Shown in pieces: positions 1-15,200 of a DNA stretch of 64,000 nt. Location of the stretch: NCBI GenBank assembly GCA_013076295.1, contig RQOL01000466.1, positions 2,170,001 through 2,234,000 on the forward strand, given 5' to 3'. A program made the translations under genes and the position numbers. The notes under the pieces were generated by a model. The model did not search any database. It was not told the DNA's origin and saw only the letters and a list, made by a program, of their open reading frames with translations. This DNA is from Sanderia malayensis (Eukaryota > Cnidaria > Scyphozoa > Semaeostomeae > Pelagiidae). Each line of letters starts with the position of its first letter. Position 1 is the stretch's first letter.

Positions 1-3000
1 CTGCACACAACACTTGCACAGTTGCTATTTATCGTCGTAATTGTTCCTGCAATAAATACACGACAAATGTTACCCTTTGATATTGCTGGTTTCCCAAGTT
101 TCCAAAAGAAGATCAATATATTCTGCACATTTCCTAAAAATAAAATAAAATAAAATAAAATAACGAGGATATTAAATTAATGCAGAAACAAAATGCATTT
201 CGTTGATAATATTAACTCCGACAATTTTGACACTTAGCATATGACACTATCCTTCAGAACGTAGTCCTTAGACCATAATAAGCATAGACAAACCTTCGTA
301 TTTCTTTTGATTTATTTGTGAGAAGATTGCTGACAAAAGATGGAATTAGTCTTGGATTGTGGGTGTGCTGCAACAACATTAAGACAAATTAGAAGCTATT
401 AACCCGTGATAAGTAACGAGTGGTAAGATTTCGCGAAATAGAAACATGGAGGTCAGCTTCACTTAGTGGCATACCTTAATGATAAGTCTTATTGCGGCAT
501 TACCAGATGAGGCCATCACCTGAAGAATAATAAAAAACCAAATGAACCTCAGCAAGTCGACTGAAATTCCATTAAAATCCTTTGATGCTTCAAGCTTTTG
601 TCTCTCATAGCGAATGCCAACTGTATTATTATAATATTCTTGCTATTATGTTATATGTATACAAACTTCTTTTTATAAGAATATAGTCTATAAGAATACT
701 GAGGCTCAAAATTGCCAACAAACAATGGAAATTTAGGAAAAACAATGAAAAATATCAAGGTTCAGCATAAGTTAAGGTATTCTTATAAAAAAAAGTTTGT
801 AGCTATGCCTTGGTGAAGAAACATTGATCATACCTTGACACTGTTTGGTATCAAAGTTAACAAAGCAGGAACTACTGCTTCGGCAAGATAATCAAAATCC
901 CTTCCATATCGCGATGAAAAATAGCTGAAACAAACAAAGAACGCATAAGCTAATGCAAAGAAACATACCTGCATATAAGGTACTGGTAAAATGTAGATAA
1001 TATAGACGCTTTACATGGTCAAAATACCAACCTCAACGTAATGCATACTTCTTTAGTAATCTGTGATCTCAGGTCTTTAACCTTTGATAAAAAAATTAGT
1101 TCATTGAGACAAAAATACCAAGAACAAAAGATCTCAATGTGGTTGAATTAAACCACTGTTTGGCAAAAGCAAGCTTTTTAAAAAATATTTAGCCAAATTT
1201 ATGAATAAGCTTACGGATATTTTCAAGCATTCTTCCATCTCGCGAAGAAGTTTCGGAATTTGATCGTAATCACCAAATTGTTTGACAAGGCCACGCAGTC
1301 GCTTTAGCTGTAAATATTGGACGGTGGGTAACAGATATAGAAACACAAAGTTGCAGAAAAAATGTAAAGCTGCATAGAAAAATGCGAAGATGGAAATATC
1401 ATGCAAGGGATTACAGATAGCTGGGCGAGCAGGCAGGTAAAAAGTACGAACAGATAAGAAAATATTTTAGGTGAAAATAACTCTGGAGTTGTCGGGTTGC
1501 AATTGTTCGAGGAAACTCTGTGAAAAGATCATATTTTATTCAACTCACCGCTCCAACGCGAAGCTCCCAGTCTTTACTTGAATTAGATAAAATGGCATTG
1601 ATTTTATTCAACTCCTCTGTTATTTCCCTATTTGAATACACCTATTGAAACGATAAGAAACAATTTAATTATACTCTCAACTCAATTAAACTGCTTCGTC
1701 AATTTGATAAACAACGTAAAGTAGGAAAACAGGGGGGAATAATTGGAGAAGAAAAGTAAAAGGTTAGGGCTTCATACTTTAATATCAAAATGCTCTTCCC
1801 ATTGCGAAACAAGGTCACATTCATCTATGGCTCCAGAGCTGCTTCCTAAAGCAAATACAAAATCAATTAGAGATCACAACAGCAAATAAAATATGTTTTA
1901 TTGTTTGCAGGGACTAAACAGGAATGAATACCGCCTACATAGCATAGCAGTTAGAAGAGCTCTTACCCAATACGCAGTTGTTGTTCGATGATAAACAATA
2001 AACATTATACATCAACTAATAAAAATTGGGAACGATTAACTCATGTGCGATTTACCATAACGGACCCTGCACGGGACCCTCTGTTTACAACTTTAAAATA
2101 GGTGCATTTTCTATCATCCTGGATGAAAATGCTTGAAATTAATTCTGACCGGTTAACTTTGTTGTAAACATTTGCAAAGCAACAAATTGCTAGGCACTAA
2201 ATGTGTTTATTCATAAAAACAAAACCTCAGTAAATATTGCGGAGTCAAAATCAAGAAAATACCTCGTCCCTTTTTCATTCCTCGATCGAAGCAACAGAAT
2301 AACACAACTTATCACGTATCACAAAAAAGAAATGAAACTTCATTAGCCTCATTCCAAGGTGGATCGGGTTCGAAATCAAAGTACTCAGACACTAATCCGA
2401 GGCTAATATTCCTGATCAACATTCAAGACAAAAGTGACAGAACAATCGAAGGAAACGAAGTTCAAAATAGCCAGCTTACAGTGAAATAAACACAAAATCA
2501 TTTGCACCGCGGTGAGCACAGCTCTAAACCATACCTATGATTTGCATATTACTAAGAACCCTGCCATGTTGAACAATGTGTTCAATCTGGCTTTAAAACA
2601 AGACAATGCGATCTCATCCAAAACAACAAAGGCGTCCAACATAGCTTAATTTGATGATATATAGGCTGCTTAATTTGCCCGAGACGAGCTTATCTCTAAT
2701 AACGCATAATAGCGTAACGTAACGTAACGTGACGGGCGTAACGTGGCGTTGTCATAGTTATCCATATCATTATTTCAAATGAATTCATATTCATAAATTC
2801 TCAAGTCTGTTTCTCACGCATTTCTTGGCAGCAATACCTGGGTGGCATTGAAAAGCTCCAAATATGAAAAGCCCTGAAAAACTTTGACCAATAACAACAG
2901 AATTACCGTAAATCCTGGAATTAGCCAATTAGTTAACAAATCGTGTTTGTTTTTACCTGATGATGACCCATTGGACCCCCTGTCCATTGCTGCAACTCTT

Positions 3001-6000
3001 TTTGGACTTGTAAAACTGGTACTTCGTCTTACTGAGCCTTTTGCTTGCTAAAACAATAAAATTAAACCCAATTAAACCACGAGATGCATAAAGCATAAAG
3101 ATTGCTGTGTTTATTAAAACTTGAGGACTTGAGGCCCCCTATCCGGTCGTTCATATTGACTTTAAAAGTCTTTTGAGACCAGTGGTCGCTGAAATTGGCA
3201 CTCAAAACCTCCACACAGAGAGAGTAGGAACATTTCAGAGTCTGAAGCCAATCAGAAGCAATAATTCTTTAATGGTTCGATTAATGAATATTAATTTTTT
3301 CCACGCGTAATTTCAACAAACTTTGATTCCAAACTTTACGAGTCGTATAATTGTAGTGGTAGGCGTCAGCAAACAGAAACCAGTGTAATTAGTCTATCAA
3401 ACTCTTGCCAAACAGAAAGCATTAGAGACATACAATTATTAGAGGGAGGGCTTAATTAAATAACGGTCCTCGTCAGAAAGATGATAAGAAAGGCGCTTTT
3501 ATAAGAACTCCATGCAAGATCATATACCTTTGGTTTATTATCTTGCACATCACCATTCACTCTTGGACTCTCCTCGTCTGAAAAAAGAAAAAAACATATT
3601 TCAATCAAAACTGCAGTCACTTGCACATGTTTTTACTCAGAAATGAATGATGAATGACCCTTGATTCCCTTGTTCAAAGGACTTTCGTAGATTAATGTAA
3701 TCGTGTGAAAATTCCAAATCCTGTTTTACAATGCGAAGCCCGCTTCACCACCACAAGACTCCTCTGTATAAATATGCAATGCAAAGTCAAACAAGACAAG
3801 TTGGGCATTCTTAGCGACATCACGAAATATTAGCATTTAAAAACAACAGCGATTTTATGTAATAAATATTCCTAAACATTTTTATACGCGATCTTTAAAA
3901 TCATTTGTAAGATTGAGTCTTTTGAAAGTCAACAATTTTAGGAGTAATTCCCAGCCAGGTCTCTTAGAAATTTCAAGGCAGCATGGCTGCATGGCCTTAT
4001 TGAGGCCCGGAAACAATACGAGCAAAGATTAAAGTTGAAAAACCCCGAGATTAGTGCTTTGGTTAATGAGAATAGTAAATAAAACCGCATGAAATAGGCT
4101 CACGAACTTGAAACAAAGTCCAAACATGAGCACCATATATGATATCCCTAAATCTTGAGCTTTTAAGCTATGAAAATTTGCTATTGTCCTTATTAAAACG
4201 TGCATATAATCATGATAGGTAAATGCGAACAGTCAACGTTAGAGAATAATAGATAAAATAAATATAGTATTTTACCGAAGTAGAATTTATAACTGTCGTC
4301 GAGAGAGTAGATATCAGCAACGTGGGTTTTTGAATCAGATAAATATTCCAAGCAAGCTGCCCGAAAAAGATCACTTGATTTGACCAAATACATTTTGACA
4401 AGAAAATCATCTATCAATCAACATTGAAATTTCAGTTCTCCAATTAATTGCACTATTTTCAAGGCTTTCAAAGTGAATTCCAACCCATTCTCTGGAAACT
4501 GTTCATGACATGACATAAACAAATAAATTTTAATCAATTAAAATTCTTTTGTAAATTGCAACTTTTACTGAATTCCTTTCAACAACTTTTGTTGAGACGC
4601 ATATCTTGAATTGTTACAAACAAAGAGTTGATGATTCTCCCATGGTCGACACGAGATGGTGAGCTTCAATTTCAAAACATACATTTGTTGTAGAAATTGC
4701 AGAAAGGAGAACAACATGTGAACACAATAACGCGAAGCAGCCAAATCAACAATAAGGAAATCACTCTACCAAAACATTACAAAGAACATTCGAAGATAGT
4801 TTCCATGACAGGAACATCAAGCTAATGAATTCGCATCAATGAAAAATAATTGTGCAATCTTTAGATATGCTCAGGAACAACCGAGAAAATCTATTTAAAT
4901 AAACAATTTCCTCCGTTGCGTGGTTATCAATTCCAGCGCCCAACAACAAAATAACTCGAATAATATCAAGATATTTCACTATATTTTGATATATGATCTT
5001 GCAAAATTGACCTGCCACAAGATACTATCCATCCACGGCCTGCACAACAAATTGATGATTTGCCGAATTGTCAGAGCTTTTATATCAGCAATTTAATCTC
5101 GCATTGGTAATAGGAAATTGGGAGATTAATTTTGATAATGGCAACAATAAAAGGAATTTCGATATTTATTAATGATTGCGACGACGTGAAGTATTATTCC
5201 CACTCATAAACCCGAAATTATCCAACGACCACGCCATCATATAAAATTACATTGCTATTATATACATATTTAAAAGGTTGGAAACAATTGTAATTGCATT
5301 CTGCGATATTTTTATACGGAGAAACCGAAACGATTCCCGATATATAAAGTGAAACGGAATTCCTGGACAACACGGCGGACCAACTCGGAACACCGAATCA
5401 CGTGACTACTTCGATAATCATAATGAGACCACACTGCCTTTGAGTCTTCGTAAAGGCTAATCTATGCGGAGGAGGATTTGTTGATTTAATATGGCAGTGC
5501 AAGATAAATCACTGAGCCTTGTGTACAAGCAAATTAAGAGAACTGTTTGAGAAACTACTACTAACTAAATACTCAAGATAAAAGCATTGATATTGAGTTA
5601 ATCTAGGCAATTTGTTGGTATATTTTTGGCGAAAAAACAGGTGAAACAGTTTAACAGTCAAAACAACACAGGAGACAGTATTTGAATAAACAGTCTGGAT
5701 ATCATAGAAGACAGTCTGGGTCAATTCTTTTCCAGTACAACATTCAAACATATTAATACACAATGATTTATATACTTTACTTATTCAGGGCACTCAGTTT
5801 TCATTTAGAATTAACAAACTGTTATGAAACTCTTCTTGGTACTAAAGTTCGGTAAAAAGTGACCAAAAAGTACAGTAAAATAAATTGGTTCTAGGCCATA
5901 AACTGGGTATCTCGTAAAATTTAAAACACAAAACTTGCCTTTGTGTTATAATAATCTTCTCTCAGTCTTAAAGTCGTATTATTGTGAGTCTCAACAAGTA

Positions 6001-9000
6001 TAGGACCCAAAATGGCACAAAACAAAGCCATCAGGTACATTCACAAGTTTTTAAATTTCACTATTCTTCAAATTCAAACATCCTTGCATTAATAATGATA
6101 AATAATAAATGAAGACAATAAAGTAATTCCACCAACGGACTAAAAATTCTTTTGCTTGAACAGACAAACTGAAATTGCTTCTCTCGAATATATGCGAAAC
6201 ACAATTACCTGGACACCGTAAACAAATATCAAATGACTTCAACAAAATAATTACCTTTTTGTAGAAAGAGCTTCGTGTATAGTATCTAACGAGCTTGCAA
6301 CCGAATCTAACAGCCCTTTCTCAATGCAAGGAGCATGATATAAGCGCGGTTTATATTTCGTTTAGGATAATATAAAAACGAGTTGAATTCATTTTGAGGA
6401 CCTGAAACATCTGCTTCCACCATATCTATTGTCGACTTGTAATGTCATTAATAATTGACGGGCACTTAGGGACGATCATCCAACTTTGGCGGACGCGGAG
6501 GGGTTCGCCCGCCGGAAATTCCAGATTCCGTCTTAATGGCCTAGCAAAACTTGGTACCAAAACTCCGCCTGCAAAATCCTACAAAAACCGACCGTAAAAT
6601 AGACGCTTCTTAGGAAACGATAATCTCTCCAACAAAGTTTGCATCGCATTGCGCAGGAAGAGGGTGTGTGCAATTTGCTATTGAGATTAGTGGGATAAAA
6701 GATTCTTGCATAAACTCGTTAATTGTCTAGGCCGATTAGAGGTTTGCAAGACAAAAGAAAGCTTGTAAACTTTTAGACGGTGCCTGCTGCATTGCACGAA
6801 AAACGTATTGTTGAACATCATGGTTTTATCAGCCCAGCAGACAAGATCTAGTTAGTAAACTGTATGTGTCCGATAACACCCGACCCGACACCTAACCTTA
6901 GTCATCAGAACATCTGCGCAGAAATGTTATCATCCGCCATCTCTACCTCCCCACCCCCCGCATGGATCCAATGCTATTGCAGCAGGTGTTTCAGCAGATT
7001 GCACAGAGCACAACAACAAACAACTTTGACCGTCTCACGGCGCTCAAGATAACATTAGTGTATTCACGTTGTATACACTATTTTACGCAAAAATACTGCA
7101 GTTTGCACCACAACTCACTGCACTGACAGTAGATGTTGGTCATCGAATCATGAACAGAAATGTGAAAACACAAATTTCGCTTGCACGCTACTGCAATTAA
7201 CGCTGCTGTAAAAGTAGGGAAGGAATCTACCCTACAAGATGCCAATCAGAACGAACAAGTAAAACGTAGGTATATAACACGCCCTTTTGTTTAAATGCGT
7301 AGTGGACAAGTTTTATTTCGTATGTGATAGTCTTCAATTAATAAAACTGGTGCATCAATACACAACACGAGTAAATTCCAAAAGAAATTAATTAAAGGCA
7401 GATAAATCAGAGCTATCATTGCATTCAAACACCGCCTGGTGGCAGTAAATAAGACTAGCGTGGCATGTTCAATTTTTGCAAAATTCACAAGCCCCTTGAT
7501 TGAAGGCGTATTCGCACAGTGAAGGCTTATAAAGTAGCTTCCTCCAACTAAGCAGGTCGAGAAATCAAAATTTAAAATAAACATCACTTACTTTTTGGAT
7601 CGACCAACATATTCCCCGAACTCAAGCATTCGTCAAATCTTGCAAAAATTGCAGATAATCTGAAAGAAAGTTAAAAAGATTAATATAAAAAGTTCAAGGC
7701 GAATAAATAAGTTTTCGTTATCGATTCATACTAATATCGATCAAAGTCTGTTTGGAAATCCCAGAGAGGAACTGATCCGTGATTTTAAAACGAAATAGTT
7801 AGCTATGCAAGAAGTGTAATACAAAAGAAACCTGAGGTATGATTCAGATAGCATCGTATTAAACTTGCGACTTCCAAATGCAAATGCATTAATATATTAC
7901 TGAGCGCATAATGCGTAGACGATCTTAGTGAAAAATAATGAAGGCACTGAGTTTGCATTGCAGAGCCAATGGTTTTGTAGATGAGACGCAATGAGATCAA
8001 ACTCTTGAATAAGCAATTTCATAGGTGTCCAGATGTCATAAGATCAAACACAACCGATCACACCTCTAATACGTGTCAAATGTACATTGCTGGCGTGAAA
8101 ATTCAAGTTAGAACTAAACGTCGGAGTACATTAAAGCATCGAGGACATCCCAAAGTAATTAAGACGGCATGATAAATTCCAAAAGGCTTTGGGACGGAGT
8201 AGGCATGGAGACATTTTTACCTTGCAGCGGGAAGTCCTCGCCGATTTAAGTCGACTCTGACCTTTTCACCAACATGCCTGTAAATAACCACTACCGTATT
8301 CATAGCAGCTTCTCTAACCTAAAAGAAATAGAAATATTTTAAAATACCCAAGTATATGGAGCTAAAAATGTGAAAATTGTTAGAATAAATGGCTATGTTG
8401 CAAGGAAAACAAGGAAAATAATGGTTTGAAATGAGATATATTCAGTTGGCCTCCTGCTACGGACTGAAGTATATTTGAATAGGGGTATAAGTGACCGAAA
8501 TATTTCTCACCTGGCTTGTTGGATCGCTTAATAATTTGCATATCGACGGCATATGTCGATTTATTTGTAAACTTGAAGCGCCAAAGCTAAACGAGATAGA
8601 TAATGAACATAAAAGTTAATTTCAATACCTGAAATATACCAAATGGAGGAGCAAAGATATTAAATAGGCCTGTTATTTGGGGGGGCTGCAGTAGAAAGTA
8701 ACGGATAAAAGTTTGGGTTTAAATCTGTTAAGTGGCGTCGTTATTGTCGTTGTTATGGGACAATGAGTTTCATAAATAAAATTGCTGGGCATCCTCTAGG
8801 AAAAAGAATTTTCCCTATTCAATAAAAGTCTGAGTTATTGAGGTACAAATCTGAAGTGATTTGTGAAGAAGTTCATACACAAAATAGAGAAAATTGTCCA
8901 AATCATTGTGGAGTTTTACTAAAATGGTTGGTCAGCTATTTAATGTCTAGTTGTTTTATACTCACTTTTCTATGGTCTTTATTAGACATAGCATCAGCTC

Positions 9001-11671
9001 CTCTCTCACACGCCAATTCTTGTGGCTGAACTTTCCTGTCATTATATCAAACACAACCTGAAAGATATACAATTAAAGACCATAAAAATTGGTTTCCTAA
9101 TGTCTCCAAACTTGAAAGAAATTTCCTGCAGGCATAGAGGGAGACAATAAAATAATTTAACAAATAAAAATCAGTTATGTGAAAGACTGATTTTTATTTG
9201 TTAAATTATTTTATTGTATCAATAATAGCTACACATGCAACTTGGATATTTTGCATAGAGAGAGACAGCTGAAAGACCTATATTCAAAGAGTAGAACACA
9301 AGGCAAAACATAAATAAGCTGTGAAACACATCGTCATATGACATAGAATGGAACAGTCATGACAAGAGTCATATGACTGGACATAAGGTCATGAAACAGG
9401 ATCTTAAAGTGTTGTTCTGACATTGACTCTTGCAACTGCGAGACAAAAACTTGAGCAAATATCAGCAAATGCAGACTGGCACCAGCTGCTAGATGACGAT
9501 TTTACCTGGCCCCAATAAATTTCCAAAAATTGGTTTCCAAAAATTGTCTAACTTCTACTTAAACAAATACCCCTCAAGGCCCTGGTCAAAATGCCCTAGA
9601 AAAACTGTGCCAGTCTGTCTTTGGCAGTGAGGAAAACATTGGGGAATATTTCAGATTTAGTAAGCTATCAGTAAGGCACAAACTTCAAAAGTTGCAGAGT
9701 GCATGTTCAATGGGACATTGGACATAAGCTCCGGGGATGTGGGTCAAAACATTAAGTAGCAATTGACCATGAAATAACTAACCTGAGGTGATGATACTGG
9801 ATCCATGAGTTTCATCAACACATTATGAGCTTCTGTGCGAACCTAAAAAAAAGGAATATATAACATCCTCAGTATGAGCAATTTGATTATGAGCATTTTG
9901 TAAGACTGCTTCACACAGACACACCCATGGACACTTGTTCAAATGCATCAGCCTTGCAAGGTGACTTCAATAGAAATACAAAGCTCTAGTACTGTGCTAA
10001 GACAATAATAATTTTACCTGAACTTTAGAGTCCCCAAGTCGGTCCGCAATAATTGGAGTGACTGCAAATAGAAATAAACTACAATTACACAATTTATAGT
10101 TTGCATTTCCTTGAATGAATTCAAGTGTTGACTCCACAAATTACTTTGGAGATGAATTCTAGATGGCATACTAGTGAGACTTGCAACTGTGGTCTTAATT
10201 GAAGGATCTTTCTTTAAAAAATTTTATCACACTGTGTAGAAGTTATCTGATCAAAACAAAACTCCAAAATACTGAGAGATTAAATTCAACATTTTGAATC
10301 ACCCACCAAGTGTAAGAAATCCTTTGAGACTTGAACCAAGTCTCTCAGAGAGAATTCCCAGTATTTCCAAGCCATACTGTGAAACCTTTGGAAAATAAAA
10401 CAAAAAAGGAACAATAGTTAAGGATCAATAAGTTTATTGTGAATAGCATGAGCAGCCATTATCATCCTATTCAAATGTTTATACCTTTTCAAAACACCTA
10501 GACAAGCTCGCATAGAAATATAATGGACCTTAGCATGCATGAATGCTGACAATTCTGTTCATTCAAATCTAGTAAACTGCCTTTTGCAGATATGAAATCC
10601 AATCCAAGTTTATACGACAAGAGTTAAAAAGCACAAAATAATAAATTACAGTTACTAAGAGCTGACAGGACAAACATTTTTGGTGATTAAGAATTCAATC
10701 ACAAATATTAGACAGTAATAATATCCGAGGATCACCAGTCTGATCTGAATTTAATGTTTTGCCAATATTATAGGTGGTACATTAAATTGATAACAATATG
10801 ATAAGTAATTAACCGTTTCCTGGAAACCAATTACAATTTTCTTTATTTTGGCTGGTCCAGCTCTATGGGTGTGGTCTTAGCAATCCTGTCCTACAATAAG
10901 TGCAGATTTTCCCACATGATATTATTTTGTCTTGATCTACTATTTATTAATTCTATCAAAACATCCTGACCAGAAATATTGACAAGACTTTAATAAAAAC
11001 AATAATATGTTGGCAATTCATTGTCTTGTAAATTTGCAATAAACGAAATGAAGTGAAATATATTTTGCAGCAAATTCTGCAAAAATGGCTCACCCTATGT
11101 AATATTCTTTGTGGAATTTAGTATGCCATAAAATGATAATTTAATAAGACTATATTTCTTATTTTTTAACGCAGCTATATGTATGCTTGTCATGCGTAAG
11201 TCCTGATAAACAAAAAGCAGGTACACAGCAAATATTTTCCAATTTAAAGCATCCATTTAATTAGAATCTATGGAACCTAGATAATTATTGCAGTTTTTGC
11301 TAACTTTTCTAGATAAAAGATCATGTAAAGCACAAACAATAACGGCCTTTTTAGCCGACGAAAAAGTTGTGTGGGAATTAGAATATATGCGATTCCAAAT
11401 TGAAGGTAGCATAATAAAATTTCACAGGTCAGTGGATTGACCATGAGACAATAAAAAATCTTCAAAATTCATTGAAAATACTTACCCGAAAATTACTGCT
11501 ACTAGTCCATGTAAGTAATCCATCTATAAGCTTATCGATTCCATAAGCATCAAAAGTATTTTCACGATTATTTATAAACGATATTATATCTTCTGCAGCT
11601 TTGAGTTTTTTGTGTGTGTCTTGCTGATTCACAGCAGTGATAAACTTCTCCCAAACTTCACCGTCCCTCAT
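1..11671 (-). CDS. CLASP: CLASP (CLIP-associating protein), N-terminal half, runs off left edge
   Basis: CLASPs bind microtubules through TOG domains, suppress catastrophe and act at plus ends, kinetochores and the cell cortex. The start codon is at 11671. The first exon (11486-11671) opens MRDGEVWEKF and contains DKLIDGLLTW and SSNFR, matching the start of CLASP TOG1. Further TOG1 exons lie at 10307-10385 (YGLEILGILSERLG) and about 10019-10064 (IADRLGDSK), 9783-9843, 8966-9057 (FSHKNWRVREELMLCLI), 8519-8592 (LLSDPTSQ), 8221-8321 (VVVIYRHVGEKVRVDL) and 7596-7659 (FARFDECLSSGNM). A Ser/Arg-rich linker is seen at about 3533-3580 and 2957-3048. TOG2 follows at about 1781-1848, 1550-1642 (SSKDWELRVGAV), 1210-1312, 1043-1080 (VKDLRSQITKE), 833-906, 475-527, 294-367 (HTHNPRLIPSF) and 77-135 (EYIDLLLETWET). 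The region 3600-7590 may hold more linker exons that I could not assign. The C-terminal half is outside the window. The family assignment is confident; several exon ends are approximate. Confidence 0.9.
9144..9217. repeat. Perfect 32-bp inverted repeat (hairpin) in a CLASP intron
   Basis: Positions 9144-9175 and 9186-9217 are exact reverse complements, 32 of 32 bases, separated by a 10-base loop. The arms are AT-rich but not simple sequence. It lies in a CLASP intron and looks like a small foldback element or a recent inverted duplication. No target duplication was identified. Confidence 0.85.
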
Positions 11672-12230
11672 GTTAAGTGCTGTTTTTTAACGATAAATAA
11701 CTTCAATCCAAACTGCTTCATGGATTATTGAAAATAAACTGATATGCTGAATTGAATACGTAGCTGCAAAAATTCACGCTTTTCAGCTTAGCCACGTTTA
11801 GGCCAATTGTCGGCCGCTCACCGCAACGACTTTACAATTTCCAGCAAAAAAACAAACAGATCTTCATTAGCATTCAATAGAAACAAATTGCTACTTCTCA
11901 AAGCAATTTCAGAGGCCTCTGTAGTTACCACTGTCGATGAACACGATAAAAACGCTGGTAAACTTGCTTCCCTTGTGCTGTGTGTACAGTAATATTTAGC
12001 AGCCCGCCATTGAATTCAGTTCAGAGAGAAACGAAACACGTCCAACTCCGAAAAACGGGAACGATACGATACGAATACTATTACAACCACAAGGAAACGA
12101 GGAGATGGTTGGTTGGTGGGACATTCATAACAGGTGACCAATGTGACCAATACCAACACTTTCCAGTTCTAACGAGAGGTACAGTTTTCAGTTATTTCTC
12201 AAAACTGGGTCTAATTGCGCATTATTAGTC

Positions 12231-15200
12231 ATGCACCTGTATTCAAAAGGCCTTGGTGTTGTTAATGCTGTTTTTATGTGCCTTACGTGGCATGTAATTG
12301 CGACATTATCTGCAGAAAATATCCAGCAACAACAACAGAGAAATGCAGTTGAGTTGTTGATCTCACGTCTGCTTCCGGGAAGGGAAGGAGAGTTTGTTGT
12401 TGTCATTGACGAAGATGGCTCTGTTTCTGGCAGCGAAAAGTACAGACCTGATGTGTTTCAACTGCAAACTGTAAGAGATAATAAACTTCAAATAACAGCT
12501 ACAACTGGGGTGACTGCTGCTTGGGGATTCAATCATTTCTTGAAATATTATTGCAATGCACACGTTTCTTGGAGCGGAAGACAGCTTAATGTCTCTCGCC
12601 CTTTGCCCAAACTTACTGAAACGTTGAAAATCACCTCATCAAATAGGTTTGCAGCTATATTTTTTATTTCATTTCATTATCAACCATCATCACCCTCATC
12701 ATCATTATTCATTATTATGGTCATTGTTATCATTTCATTATTATCATCATCATTATCATCATCATAATTGTTATCACCGTTGTCGTTGCACACGTGATTG
12801 AAGTTTCGACACCTAGCATGTGAAGCAAGGATGCTTTGCATTGGTGCTTGTACAAAAACCAACGGTTTATTAAACCCCCTGGGCGTTTAAGCGAAACATT
12901 CAAGTGCTAGCATCATGTAACCAAACCAAGTAGACAGCAGCTCAATTTGACTATAGTGTGTGGTCCCTTCTTTTACAAAGGAAATAGGATCATAACCTAT
13001 CTTATTAACAACCAGCAAATCTCTTTTATAGATACAGATACTATCAAAATGTGTGCACATCCAGTTACTCTTTTGTTTGGTGGAACTGGACAAGATGGGA
13101 AAAAGAAATTGATTGGATGGCGTTGAACGGCATTAACCTCCCGCTCGCTTTCACGGGACAAGAAGAGATCTGGAGACGAGTCTATTTGAAATTCGGTCTC
13201 AGCCAAGATCAATTGGATGGACATTTCGCCGGTCCGGCGTTCCTTGCATGGTTCGTTCACAATCAACTGTTTTTGTGCCACGTTTTCTGTTTCCTCCGTG
13301 CATATAATCATAAATACCGTGTAATATTAACATAACAAATTTGCCATGTAACGAACGAGCCCCCAAAGTAAGCAACATTTGTTTCCTTAGAATACTGCTG
13401 CAATAGAGTTTACTCTCGGTGGTGTGATGAGTTTTTTATTATAGAATGTTAAACTTTTGAGATCTTTCCTTTAACAAAGCTCGTTAAAACGGACCAAACT
13501 ATTTGATAAACAATTAATCCTATCTTTGATTATTTCTTCAGGGGTCGAATGGGCAATTTAAAAGGCTGGGGAGGTCCCCTTCCCAAACGCACGTGGTATG
13601 AAATGCAGTTGGCTTTGCAACATAAAATACTCACAAGAATGAGAAGCTTTGGTATGATTCCAGTCCTTCCTGGGTTCGCTGGTCACGTGCCGTCTGCTCT
13701 CCAATCACTGTATCCGCATTCAAATATCCGCAAACTAGAAGACTGGGGCGGTTTCAACTCGACATATTGCTGTACGTCATTCCTTGATCCAAACGATGCT
13801 CTGTTCCAGGTATTCGCGTGAAACATTTGATCATTCGATCTCTGCTTTATGCCACCTGGCTTCACCTTTATTGCATTGCATCCCTGTGCTTTCTCTCACT
13901 TCTCGGTTCAGAACCAGTTAACTCTGTATAAGACTTCTTGTATAGAGTTCACGGATTCTGAACGATCTGAAAGAGTTTGTCAACCTGGAACCCGGGCCCC
14001 TTGTTGCTTTGCTGACAATGCGCCTCGGTTCCAGGTCGAGAGTTTGTGTCTTCGGCAGTGATACGTTAAGATAATTTCCAGTGATATAATCTTCCATTCC
14101 CTCTGTAATTAACAGAATATTGGCAAAGCGTTTATTGAAGAACAGATGAAAGAATACAATGGAACAGATCATATATACAATGGGGATTCTTTCAATGAAA
14201 TGGCACCTCTGTATTCTGACCCTGCATATCTCTCCAATACAAGTCGTTCTACCCTATCCGCTATGCAATTAGCAGATCCACAAGCAATATGGTTGATGCA
14301 AGGTTGGTTGTTTAGGAACCGTGGGTTTTGGACTGCAGACAACATAAAGGCATATGTTACAGGTGGGTATCCCATGTGTTTAATAGATTTAACCTGATGA
14401 AAATTTAATTCAATACTTACCTAATTTGGTATATTATCTACTGTCAACTGAAGTCTTTCATGGCCAAATTTTTATCTGATATCAACGCAGCAATTTCTTG
14501 CTAAACTGACTTCTTTGATTTTTAGGAGTACCAATTGGAAAAATGATTATCCTTGATCTTTTTGCCGAAGCTGATCCAATTTGGAAGGAAACGGAAAGTT
14601 TTTATGGCCAGCCGTTCATTTGGTGCATGTTGCATAATTATGGTGGCAATCTTGGCCTGTATGGAAAGGTTCAAAGTATAACCACAGGTAAGACTAGAGA
14701 TTTGATCAGATCTGCTTCAAAGTTCAATACTATCAAACTGGTGCATAATTATGCTGGTTAACAGTATGCTAGCTTTCAAACTTCCCACCGAATATCCCTG
14801 CCCTGCAGAAAAATTTGGCGCATTTGCTGTTTGAAAAATTCATGTGTTAGCATTTTGGAACAAAAAGTTACTCGTAATTAAAAGTGCCCCAACATTATTA
14901 TTTTTAAAGGTCCGATTGAGGCTCGAAAGGCGAAAGGTTCTTCGATGCAAGGAACAGGAATGACACCAGAAGGAATCGAACAAAATGATTTTATTTACGA
15001 CCTCATGGCCGAGATGGGCTGGCGTGATTCAGAGCTTGATGTTAAGAAATGGACCATGGCCTACTCAGACCGCCGATACGGATTGATTAATGAAGATGCA
15101 AGGAAGGCATGGCAATTGTTAGTGAAATCCATCTACAATTGTACTGACAATCATGCAAATCATAACCACGATGTACCCGTATCCCGACCATCTTTCAAAG

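Noticed and set aside
12647..12767. NAGLU first exon extended to 12767
   Set aside because: This reads through the donor at 12647 into a CAT/ATT microsatellite; splicing to 13032 restores the conserved [10 protein letters not shown] segment.
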